Shown here piece by piece: positions 1-5,500 of a stretch of DNA of 7,231 bases (position 1 is the first letter of the stretch; every line of letters starts with the position of its first letter). The stretch lies in the NCBI GenBank assembly GCA_964452105.1, contig CAYVLI010000014.1, forward strand, positions 1-7,231. Reading direction: 5' to 3'. Position numbers and translations under genes: made by a program. Under the pieces are notes generated by a model. That model saw only the letters and a program-made list of their open reading frames with translations, was not told the origin of the DNA and ran no database searches. Source of the stretch: CAYVLI01 sp964452105 [NCBI: uncultured Nitrospinota bacterium]. GTDB lineage: Bacteria > JAUXIQ01.

Positions 1-1448
1 ACCACATCGATATTGACCACTACTTCCGTGTAACCGCCCGATATCTCGGAGAACATATTCGAACTGCTGACTGCTACAGTCTTTGAAGCCGCCGCATTCG
101 TGTTTCCATCTGCGTATATATCGATAGTGAGCGTAGCATCATATGCGGCCAGCTTCAGTTTGAGCCCCAGGAACCTCTTCCACCTGTCGGGAGACCCGCA
201 ATCTATCAATTGAGTCTTGTACTGAAAATCCAGGGCACTGCCGTTGTCATCCAGCCCCACATCCAGTTCGTGTACGTCGCCGCTGGAATCTCCACCCACA
301 AAGGTCACGGGGCCGGTCTTGTTGTATGCCGTGTCCCAGGGATAAGACACGCTGTCCCAGGTAATATTTCTGCCTGCCAGGCTGTCCCATGTCTCGCGCT
401 GTGAGGGGCGGCGAGCCTTTGATGTGTAACCATGAATATAAGTCGATTTGGACCAGTCATCCGTCAAGTAGTTGTATATCCATGTACAGGCCCCCGTGGA
501 CAGCCAGATTTCTTCTCTGTTGGGGTGAACCGTTGAAACTATCTGTAATGCATCATCCTCAGTGAGGCCGTCCACAAGACCCCTTATCCTTGTACCTGAG
601 ACACGACTGGGCACAGGATTTCCATCGTAAACATAGAAGCCGTCATTGCTGAGGAAATAGACTTGGTTACCCAGTGTTACTACAGAAAAAGGGGCCACTG
701 CGCCGCGGCTCTGCACAACTTTTTCGAAGATGAAATACTCAGGAGCGCCCACGTACATACCGGCCCAGATGGATTCATGTTTAAACACCACCAGGATATT
801 CTGCAGTTGGGTTATGCCGGTTATTACGTCTCCTTCTTTGAGCCCCAGGTCAGCATAGCTGTTGGATGACCAGGATTCCGGGTCGCCTCCGTCGGACCAT
901 CGCACCCTGGAAGAATGCGTGGTCGAGTCTTCATTGGTGTATCCCAGAAAAAGAACATCGTTGAAGGCGCAGAGGTATTTGCACTGCAAGGCTGAGAAGC
1001 CTCCGATGCCCAGATCCTGGGTATTACCCGTGCCGTTCCATTTCTGTATCGGTTCCGACCAGTCGGTGAGGAGGAGCAGGTCGTTGATGACGGTGTAATC
1101 CCAGCGGTCCTCAGCCGAGGCGGTGATATTCATGGGGCTTCCGGGCTGCCCCTTTGTTATGTCGCTCCAGGTTTTGGTGGAGAAGTCATATTGCATTATC
1201 TTGTTAGTCGAGCATCCCACCAGGTAATCCGTGCCATTAAGGCGCGCTTCCACCAGGCCTATAACCGGCCCTGTGAAGGCCGTAACGGCCAGCTTGCTGC
1301 GGCCGCCAATTTTTTCGACGCCCCCATAGACCGAGCCGAAGCGAGCATTGTTGGACAGAAGCGCCTCATTGGGCCTGACTACAAGAGGGGAGGTACCGAA
1401 GTTGATTCCTCGCACCGAATCTATGGAGAATGTTTTCGTTCCTCGCAT
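1..1448 (-). CDS. Beta-propeller-like phage tail protein (P22 gp10 / T7 gp12-like), 3' end outside the window
   Basis: The minus-strand frame is open for 482 codons from ATG at 1448 and runs off the left edge without a stop, so the C-terminus is missing. The start (MRGTKTFSIDSVRGINF) lies 2 bp after the stop of the upstream gene, with only a weak GAGAT-like site inside that gene's end, which suggests translational coupling. Visible motifs are typical of podovirus tail-tube or tail-stabilisation proteins: VRWSDGGDPESW near residues 183-194, HESIWAGMYVG around 225-234, and FLSNDGFYVYDG around 265-276. Short, regular beta-strand and Trp/Gly/Asp-rich segments look like propeller blades. A C-terminal segment near residues 405-425 (FQYKTQLIDCGSPDRWKRF) begins a beta-rich domain often seen at the end of such proteins. 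The inferred role is part of the short tail below the adaptor. The family assignment is by motif recall, not by a search. The alternative is a generic tail-fibre-associated structural protein. Confidence 0.72.
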   Translation of the reverse strand, partial: MRGTKTFSIDSVRGINFGTSPLVVRPNEALLSNNARFGSVYGGVEKIGGRSKLAVTAFTGPVIGLVEARLNGTDYLVGCSTNKIMQYDFSTKTWSDITKGQPGSPMNITASAEDRWDYTVINDLLLLTDWSEPIQKWNGTGNTQDLGIGGFSALQCKYLCAFNDVLFLGYTNEDSTTHSSRVRWSDGGDPESWSSNSYADLGLKEGDVITGITQLQNILVVFKHESIWAGMYVGAPEYFIFEKVVQSRGAVAPFSVVTLGNQVYFLSNDGFYVYDGNPVPSRVSGTRIRGLVDGLTEDDALQIVSTVHPNREEIWLSTGACTWIYNYLTDDWSKSTYIHGYTSKARRPSQRETWDSLAGRNITWDSVSYPWDTAYNKTGPVTFVGGDSSGDVHELDVGLDDNGSALDFQYKTQLIDCGSPDRWKRFLGLKLKLAAYDATLTIDIYADGNTNAAASKTVAVSSSNMFSEISGGYTEVVVNIDV

Positions 1449-1450
1449 GG

Positions 1451-2314
1451 TTATATCTCTACATAGTAGCCGGTTACGTACACGTTTATGGAAACGGTTC
1501 CACCATCGGTCTCCGTTTTATAGCCTACCGTCTGGGCGGTAAGTTCCTGCTCGAAAGGTATATGCGTATATCGGCCAATACCGTTTCTCACCACATAACC
1601 GCCCAGTTTTGACGTCGGGTAATTACCGCTGATGTCGGCGGCAAGGTGGATGGTCTCCCAGTAAGGTCCTCCTCCACCGGTGTTTGTCATATCCGCCCAG
1701 CCGAATATTCGCCTGGCTATTCCGGGGGGTACGATCCCGCCCAGGCTCTGGGATTGCCACGCACCGGAAGTATCTGCGTTGGTTATGGCCAGCGGTGGAT
1801 TCTTGTAATTGATTCTGCTGCCGCACTGAACAAAATCCACAAAATTCAAAGCGCCGTTGTTATATACGGCGCCCACTAGACGGGCGAACGTATAACCGCT
1901 GATATCGGTCTTGATCACGCTGGACCAATCACTGGCTGCTGAAAGAACCGATGTCACCACATCCGCGGCGGGATCGTAAATTAACCAGATGAATATCCAT
2001 TTATTGGCTGCCTCGAGTGTTGCACTTTCCGGGCCGTTAGGTCCCACGGCAGCCTCTATGTCCGCAATGAGGTTCACGGAACGGGCAACATAACAGAGAG
2101 GCGTAGAGTCACTATTAAAAAGCGCAATGCGGCCTGCCTGTATATCCACTTGAATAGCCGGTGTGGCCCCATTGGCGATTAACAGATTCTCCGTCAAGGC
2201 GCCCGTCATCACCTCTATGGCCGCCCAGTTCGCCCGGATCAATTCATCCGAGGCATCTATATAATCGGTCCCCGCTGGTTTATTGGCATCCCAACTGCCT
2301 ATTGCTCCGGCCAT
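1451..2314 (-). CDS. Tail-fibre-like phage structural protein
   Basis: This is a complete 287-aa protein. ATG at 2314 is preceded by AAGGAG (2321-2326) at 6-nt spacing, so the start is well supported. The N-terminal ~35 residues (W-DANKPAGTDYID followed by LIRANWAAIE) match a motif common at the start of phage tail or fibre proteins. The middle, about residues 105-170, has the pattern of a fibre module: hydrophobic KWIFIWLIYDP, then SGYTFARLVGAVYNN, then FVQCGSRINY. It is followed by IVPPGIARRIFGWADM (194-209), another recurrent fibre motif. The C-terminus (about 235-287) is beta-rich. No signal peptide, membrane segment, chaperone domain or enzymatic motif is visible. The likely place is the virion tail, perhaps a fibre or baseplate-side appendage that contacts the host surface. 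It sits between the adaptor gene and the long tail gene, and ends 2 bp before the latter. A receptor-binding role is inference only. Confidence 0.7.
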   Translation of the reverse strand: MAGAIGSWDANKPAGTDYIDASDELIRANWAAIEVMTGALTENLLIANGATPAIQVDIQAGRIALFNSDSTPLCYVARSVNLIADIEAAVGPNGPESATLEAANKWIFIWLIYDPAADVVTSVLSAASDWSSVIKTDISGYTFARLVGAVYNNGALNFVDFVQCGSRINYKNPPLAITNADTSGAWQSQSLGGIVPPGIARRIFGWADMTNTGGGGPYWETIHLAADISGNYPTSKLGGYVVRNGIGRYTHIPFEQELTAQTVGYKTETDGGTVSINVYVTGYYVEI

Positions 2315-2410
2315 ATAATTCTCCTTAAGAACACGCTTCTTTGCGAGTGTGGCTTTATTTTAACCAAATATCCCTAAAGCCGAAATACAGCGTACGGGGG
2401 AAGACACCTT

Positions 2411-3028
2411 TCACAAATCCCTGTATCTCACCCGAGGAATATTATCGAGATGATGCTCTCTCTCCAATAGTTGAAACAACAGCTTTTCATACAGCAGAGC
2501 ATGCGGCTGAGCCAGTTCCGGCATGTCGAGGTCAATGTAAAGGCGCATCATGGCAGCCCGCTTTACTATCTCCTTTTCCGGGACCAGGATCGTTCCGCTG
2601 GAAGGATGCTTCCTGATGTACCGTAAGATTATGGAGTATGCATCTGCGGGAGCAGGTCCGAGAACTATGGAATCTTCCCATTCGGTGTACGCAGTCGGTA
2701 CCCCGGTTTGCTCATTGATGCCGAATCGTTTCAGGAAAAGATCCGGCGTCAGATATGCCAACGGAAGTGAGCTGTCAGACTGCTCGATCCTGAGGTCGTA
2801 ACGTTTCTTGTAATCCGTGGAACCGAACCCGCTGGAATCGGCTACGCCATAATCGGATTGACCTTGTACCGTCTGGGCGGTCTTTTCAGCGCGCAGCCAT
2901 GTGAAAGGGTATTCGTCGCATATTGAATCGACTGCCTCCAGAACCGTCTGGCTTATCAGGCTATCCATGTCATCGCGCTTGATAACACCTTTTATTTCTG
3001 CTTTCATATCATCGAAAGTAAAGCTCAT
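2411..3028 (-). CDS. Head-tail adaptor protein (phage SU10 adaptor / gp4-like)
   Basis: This is a 205-aa protein. Its N-terminal part is helical (FDDMKAEIKGVIKRDD, then ISQTVLEAVDSICDEYPFTWL ending near residue 45). A beta-rich middle follows, with a WEDSIVLGPAPADAYSIILRYIRKHP stretch around 117-142. The C-terminus is helical (about 150-190), where the chain ends in charged segments. This architecture, an N-terminal helix closing in a Y-F-W motif, the L-P-PAD-Y-I-L-Y pattern and terminal helices, is that of the adaptor ring proteins that dock beneath the portal in podoviruses. Length is ordinary for the family. The start has no canonical Shine-Dalgarno site: directly upstream is GCGGGT repeated twice (3030-3041). 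M8 is an alternative start, but M1 matches the expected N-terminus better. The gene is separated from the capsid cassette by a terminator only 26 bp upstream of its start. A 96-bp gap to the next gene (2315-2410) shows no clear terminator. Confidence 0.75.
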   Translation of the reverse strand: MSFTFDDMKAEIKGVIKRDDMDSLISQTVLEAVDSICDEYPFTWLRAEKTAQTVQGQSDYGVADSSGFGSTDYKKRYDLRIEQSDSSLPLAYLTPDLFLKRFGINEQTGVPTAYTEWEDSIVLGPAPADAYSIILRYIRKHPSSGTILVPEKEIVKRAAMMRLYIDLDMPELAQPHALLYEKLLFQLLEREHHLDNIPRVRYRDL

Positions 3029-3053
3029 ACCCGCACCCGCTTATGGATGGTTG

Positions 3054-3095
3054 AATAAAAGAGGCCCGGCCGCCCGATGCGATGGCGGCCGAGCC
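3054..3095 (-). terminator. Intrinsic terminator after the 83-aa gene
   Basis: Read on the minus strand, the 12-nt arms 3095-3084 and 3074-3063 pair fully, with a single U-G wobble, around a 9-nt loop (3083-3075). The stem is strongly GC (GGCTCGGCCGCC against GGCGGCCGGGCC). It is followed at once by TCTTTTATT (3062-3054). The stem begins 20 nt after the stop codon at 3116. No T-run follows the stem on the plus strand, so it is directional. It would end or attenuate transcripts carrying the scaffold, capsid and small-protein genes before the adaptor gene. Confidence 0.85.
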
Positions 3096-3115
3096 TGAAG
3101 AACATGCGCAAAATC

Positions 3116-3367
3116 CTATACTGTTCCTATGGCGAACGCATCGTAGGTAGAGGCACTGGAGCCTCCGAAAGCGTAGGCCACATTGCCACCGGTGTAGCTC
3201 ACGGTGGGCTCGGACGCCCCCGTTCCCTTGGTCTTAAAAATGTAGCCGGCAAACTTCACCGCCTTGAGGCCACTGTCCCAGGTCTTGTCTCCCGAGGCAT
3301 CTGTCTGTAGTCCGGACTCATAGGCCAGCACATGGTCGCCCGCGAGCTGGGTGATAGTTGCTGCCAT
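3116..3367 (-). CDS. Small unrecognised protein in head-decoration position
   Basis: This is an 83-aa protein whose ATG at 3367 is preceded by a strong AAAGGAGG site (about 7-8 nt upstream), so it is very probably translated well. I do not recognise the family. The sequence is rich in Gly, Ser, Thr, Ala and aromatics, with alternating hydrophobic residues (VKFAGYIFKTKG at 37-48, TVSYTGGNVAYAFGG at 55-69). This suggests a small beta-structured virion protein. There is no Cys, no transmembrane segment, no signal peptide and no long helix. It follows the major capsid gene and precedes an intrinsic terminator, which is where decoration or capsid-stabilising proteins are commonly encoded. That role is inferred from position, size and expression signals only. 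Alternatives are a minor head or head-tail joining protein. Confidence 0.6.
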   Translation of the reverse strand: MAATITQLAGDHVLAYESGLQTDASGDKTWDSGLKAVKFAGYIFKTKGTGASEPTVSYTGGNVAYAFGGSSASTYDAFAIGTV

Positions 3368-3440
3368 AAAGAGATCCTCCTTTCATTCTATTTTTGCACC
3401 CCATCTTATATCTCCCCCGCCGACCTTGGGCTGGGGGATG

Positions 3441-3483
3441 ACCCCCCTCTGTCCCCCCGTGAACGGGGGGATGTAAGGGGGGT
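3441..3483. repeat. Nested perfect inverted repeat, G/C-run hairpin between capsid and small-protein genes
   Basis: Two perfect 8-bp arms are nested. The outer pair is ACCCCCCT (3441-3448) with AGGGGGGT (3476-3483). The inner pair is TCCCCCCG (3452-3459) with CGGGGGGA (3464-3471). They enclose a 4-nt loop and are separated by 3- and 4-nt internal bulges. A competing hairpin is possible: GGGGG (3433-3437) with CCCCC (3442-3446). No T-run follows on either strand, so it is not a standard intrinsic terminator. It lies wholly within the 153-bp gap between the capsid stop (3521) and the next gene (3367). The form resembles REP-like dispersed intergenic repeats of bacterial chromosomes, but only one copy is visible here. 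It may instead serve as an mRNA-stabilising or attenuating hairpin downstream of the capsid cistron. Confidence 0.8.
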
Positions 3484-3520
3484 GCGTTTAAATCACAGTT
3501 GTGTTACGCCGCAGACGTGA

Positions 3521-4528
3521 TTACGGTGCGGTAGCAGCGGTATCCAGGGCGATATTGCCGAAGTCTTCAGAGTTGAATCTCGTCTTCTTGGCTCCGAAAA
3601 TCATCCCCGTTGCTACGCCTGTCTGGTTGGCGTAGTCGAAATCCTTTTCCACCCATGTCGGCTCTCCGCCAACGGCAAACAGCGCCGCCTGGGCTCCAAG
3701 GAAGAGCGCCCTGGCGCCATCAACGTTTGCACCCGCGCCCCAACTGCTGGTGGTGTAGACCTTGGGATGGACGTGTATGACCACGCCATCATAAACACCC
3801 ATGGAACCGGTGAAAATGGGATTATTCAACCCCCGTTCGCTGGCGTAGTAATGCGCGTTTTGCCAGTCGGTATCCTGTCTCAGGTCGTAAGCCTGGTAGG
3901 GATGTATTACGCAGACGTAATACTCCCTGCCTTCGATACGCACCGGCTTGATCCTGGGCGATAAGGTCTGTGCTTTCACCTTGGCCTTGCTGATAAGGGC
4001 AGCGGTGAATTTATCGTTAGCATCGATGTCGTTATCGGCAGTAGCGTTGCCTCCGTAGAGGACGTGGTTACCGTCCGGCGCCAGGGCCGTGGCCGGGAAG
4101 GTCTCCGAGGTATCACCGCACAGATGGTTGAAAATTTTCTGGTCGATGGTCTCCTGCAACCAGAACTTGAGCCTTTCTTTGGCCGTTTCCCTGATGAAGT
4201 ATGAAGCTTTCTGTTCCTCCAACCTACCCTGCACACGCACGGCGTTCCGGATTTGATCGACGGAGACACTATCGGTATAGGTGGTCAAAGCTTCTTCGTT
4301 GCCTTCCAGTTCGCTGTCTCCGACGACGCCGCTGCCGGAGAGGTCCATGGCGACACCAAAGGTTACGGTGTCTCCTTTTTCTTTGCGGAGATCCGTTTTC
4401 AACTGGATGACACAGTTTTCACCTTCTCCCATGAACTTCTGGAAAAACAGTTCGTCTCTGGCCTCTTTGAAAAGCTGCTTGGCATAGAGCTGTTGCACCA
4501 TGTTGCTATCGGCTGGGGTAAGAGCCAT
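3521..4528 (-). CDS. Major capsid protein, N4-gp56 family
   Basis: This 335-aa protein forms the icosahedral shell and belongs to the N4-gp56 type of HK97-fold coat proteins. Family hallmarks are clear in the N-terminal half: FMGEGENCVIQLKTDLRKEKGDTVTF (about 33-57), followed by the Gly-rich SGSGVVGDSELEGNEEALTTYTDSVSVDQIRNAVRVQG (64-101). A helical segment follows with RETAKERLKFWLQETIDQKIFNHLCGD (113-139). Later come REYYVCVIHPYQAYDLRQD (201-219), a GVYDGVVIHVHPKV segment (244-257) and a C-terminal KDFDYANQTGVATGMIFGAKKTRFNSEDFG (295-324). Length is slightly short but normal. ATG at 4528 has TGGAGGG (4534-4540) 5 nt upstream. It starts 18 bp after the scaffold stop, so the two are probably co-translated from one message. 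No separate delta domain or protease cleavage region is evident. Confidence 0.93.
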   Translation of the reverse strand: MALTPADSNMVQQLYAKQLFKEARDELFFQKFMGEGENCVIQLKTDLRKEKGDTVTFGVAMDLSGSGVVGDSELEGNEEALTTYTDSVSVDQIRNAVRVQGRLEEQKASYFIRETAKERLKFWLQETIDQKIFNHLCGDTSETFPATALAPDGNHVLYGGNATADNDIDANDKFTAALISKAKVKAQTLSPRIKPVRIEGREYYVCVIHPYQAYDLRQDTDWQNAHYYASERGLNNPIFTGSMGVYDGVVIHVHPKVYTTSSWGAGANVDGARALFLGAQAALFAVGGEPTWVEKDFDYANQTGVATGMIFGAKKTRFNSEDFGNIALDTAATAP

Positions 4529-4546
4529 TTATTCCCTCCATTACCT

Positions 4547-5311
4547 TTAACCCTGACAAAGCCTCCGCCTCTGCGCAGACGCAAGGGAATCCCATATCTT
4601 GGAGAACTCATCATGAGGCATCTCCAGGAGCTTTTCGATCGATACTCCTTCAGGGAATGCCTCCCCTCCGCGGGCGGTGGGCGTTTTCGGGGCGTTAAGG
4701 TTTTTTTCTATCTTCTCTGCCTTTTTTCTGGTGGACTCTCTCTCACCGCTTCTCCAGATGTCGGAGCCCTGCTTGGCAAGCTTGTAGGCCATCTCAGTCG
4801 GATCATCTGCGTTCAACACTGCCTGCTGCAGTGCGATATCAGAGCCCAGACGGCCTGCGAACCCCTTGATGACATCGTCGTAATCAGGATGCTTGAGCCG
4901 GGCGATCTCCTCTCGTATGGCTATGAACTCAGGATAGAAATCCATGCCATACATGTTACGGGAAGGAGCCCTGGTCTGATTAAGGTCCGAACCATTGCTA
5001 TCACTGTTCTTATCGCCTTCCTCAGGCGGATAGAGGTTATCGTTCAATCGAGACCGGAGAAGGTTTTCCATCAGCTCAAGCCGGGTGTCGAGGTATTCCT
5101 TTTCCTTTTGCAGCGCCTGCCTGCGGCTGCGTTCCTCATGGAGAGCGGCGAGGGGAACCTTTTTATGTTCTACCGTGGCCTCAGATTCCGTCTGAGAACT
5201 TTCGGACGCCTCCGTTTCGGACGGAGTCACCGTATCCTCCCGGACGTCAGTGGAAGAGTCTGCTTCCGGGCGTTCCTCGAAGGACGTTTCTTCATAACTT
5301 TCCTTGTTCAT
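4547..5311 (-). CDS. Capsid scaffolding protein
   Basis: This is a 254-aa protein predicted to guide coat assembly inside the procapsid and then leave. The N-terminal ~48 residues are extremely acidic and Ser/Thr/Glu-rich with no hydrophobic core. They are followed by VPLAALHEERSRRQALQKEKEYLDTRLELMENLL (52-85), a charged coiled-coil typical of phage scaffolds. A HPDYDDVIKGF motif (141-151) and NADDPTEMAYKLAKQGSD (167-184) are also common in scaffold proteins upstream of this coat family. A basic linker (190-215) and a C-terminal helix (SIEKLLEMPHDEFSKIWDSLASAQRRRLCQG) follow. The basic end recalls the coat-binding end of the P22 scaffold, which is an analogy. The frame stays open to ATG 5401, but I use 5311 because AAAAGGAGGT lies just upstream, whereas 5401 has no ribosome site. 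No serine-protease motif is visible. Confidence 0.85.
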   Translation of the reverse strand: MNKESYEETSFEERPEADSSTDVREDTVTPSETEASESSQTESEATVEHKKVPLAALHEERSRRQALQKEKEYLDTRLELMENLLRSRLNDNLYPPEEGDKNSDSNGSDLNQTRAPSRNMYGMDFYPEFIAIREEIARLKHPDYDDVIKGFAGRLGSDIALQQAVLNADDPTEMAYKLAKQGSDIWRSGERESTRKKAEKIEKNLNAPKTPTARGGEAFPEGVSIEKLLEMPHDEFSKIWDSLASAQRRRLCQG

Positions 5312-5315
5312 TCCT

Positions 5316-5325
5316 ACCTCCTTTT
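5316..5325 (-). promoter_or_regulatory. Strong ribosome binding site deciding the scaffold start
   Basis: Read on the minus strand, AAAAGGAGGT matches the anti-Shine-Dalgarno sequence almost completely and ends 4 nt before ATG 5311. It sets the scaffold start 30 codons downstream of the longest possible in-frame ATG (5401). It lies immediately after a 6-bp hairpin (5327-5343), so folding of the leader could influence its access. Confidence 0.85.
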
Positions 5326-5326
5326 T

Positions 5327-5423
5327 ACGTGTGGAAGACACGTCGCACTCACTCTGAAAGCGAGTGGCGGTCGCCAGGTCTCGCCGTGGCGAGGCGTACA
5401 TAACGCCGGGAATAAATTCCCGG
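5327..5423 (-). other. Structured leader with four short inverted repeats upstream of the scaffold gene
   Basis: In minus-strand order the perfect inverted repeats are: CCGGGAA/TTCCCGG (5423-5417 with 5412-5406, 4-nt loop); CTCGCC/GGCGAG (5393-5388 with 5385-5380, 2-nt spacer); CACTC/GAGTG (5366-5362 with 5354-5350, 7-nt loop, with an alternative register using 5346-5350); and ACGTGT/ACACGT (5343-5338 with 5332-5327, 5-nt loop). The last ends just before the scaffold ribosome site. None is followed by a T-run. They fill most of the sequence between the post-portal terminator and the scaffold start. They could form an untranslated RNA leader, operator-like sites or simply chance GC-rich stems. 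I do not recognise a known RNA family. Confidence 0.5.
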
Positions 5424-5425
5424 AC

Positions 5426-5457
5426 GAAAAAATAGTTGATGCCTTCCTGGCATCAAC
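5426..5457 (-). terminator. Intrinsic terminator after the portal gene
   Basis: On the minus strand a perfect 9-bp stem, GTTGATGCC (5457-5449) with GGCATCAAC (5443-5435), closes a 5-nt loop and is followed by TATTTTTTC (5434-5426). It begins 43 nt after the portal stop at 5501. There is no T-run on the plus-strand side, so it acts on leftward transcription. It would reduce or end portal-derived transcripts ahead of the scaffold and capsid genes. Confidence 0.85.
5429..5456 (-). promoter_or_regulatory. Possible promoter overlapping the post-portal terminator (weak)
   Basis: On the minus strand TTGATG (5456-5451) and TATTTT (5434-5429) lie 16 bp apart, each matching four of six consensus sigma-70 positions. 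Both hexamers fall inside the terminator stem and T-run, so the match may be a by-product of that structure. If real, it would start a scaffold and capsid transcript near 5420. This is a weak call based on spacing and partial consensus only. Confidence 0.18.
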
Positions 5458-5500
5458 ATCTATTCCTGAAAAAACCGGCTGGATTAACGTTTCAGATCAG

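Noticed and set aside
2315-2410. Possible promoter (TAAAAT-like -10) or hairpin in the adaptor-fibre gap
   Set aside because: The matching -35 is poor, the only stem (ACAC..GC with GCGTGT) needs a bulge, and no T-run follows. Only the AAGGAG ribosome site there is convincing.
3491-3522. AATCAC/GTGATT inverted repeat overlapping the capsid stop
   Set aside because: It is a 6-bp stem with a 20-nt loop, AT-rich and without a T-run, and is expected by chance at this length.
3976-4269. 97-codon alternative minus-strand frame inside the capsid gene
   Set aside because: It is an Arg/Ser/Pro-rich out-of-frame translation of capsid codons. There is no sign of programmed frameshifting into it.
5312-5401. 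30-codon N-terminal extension of the scaffold from ATG 5401
   Set aside because: No ribosome site precedes it, its residues do not resemble the acidic scaffold N-terminus, and a near-perfect ribosome site supports ATG 5311.
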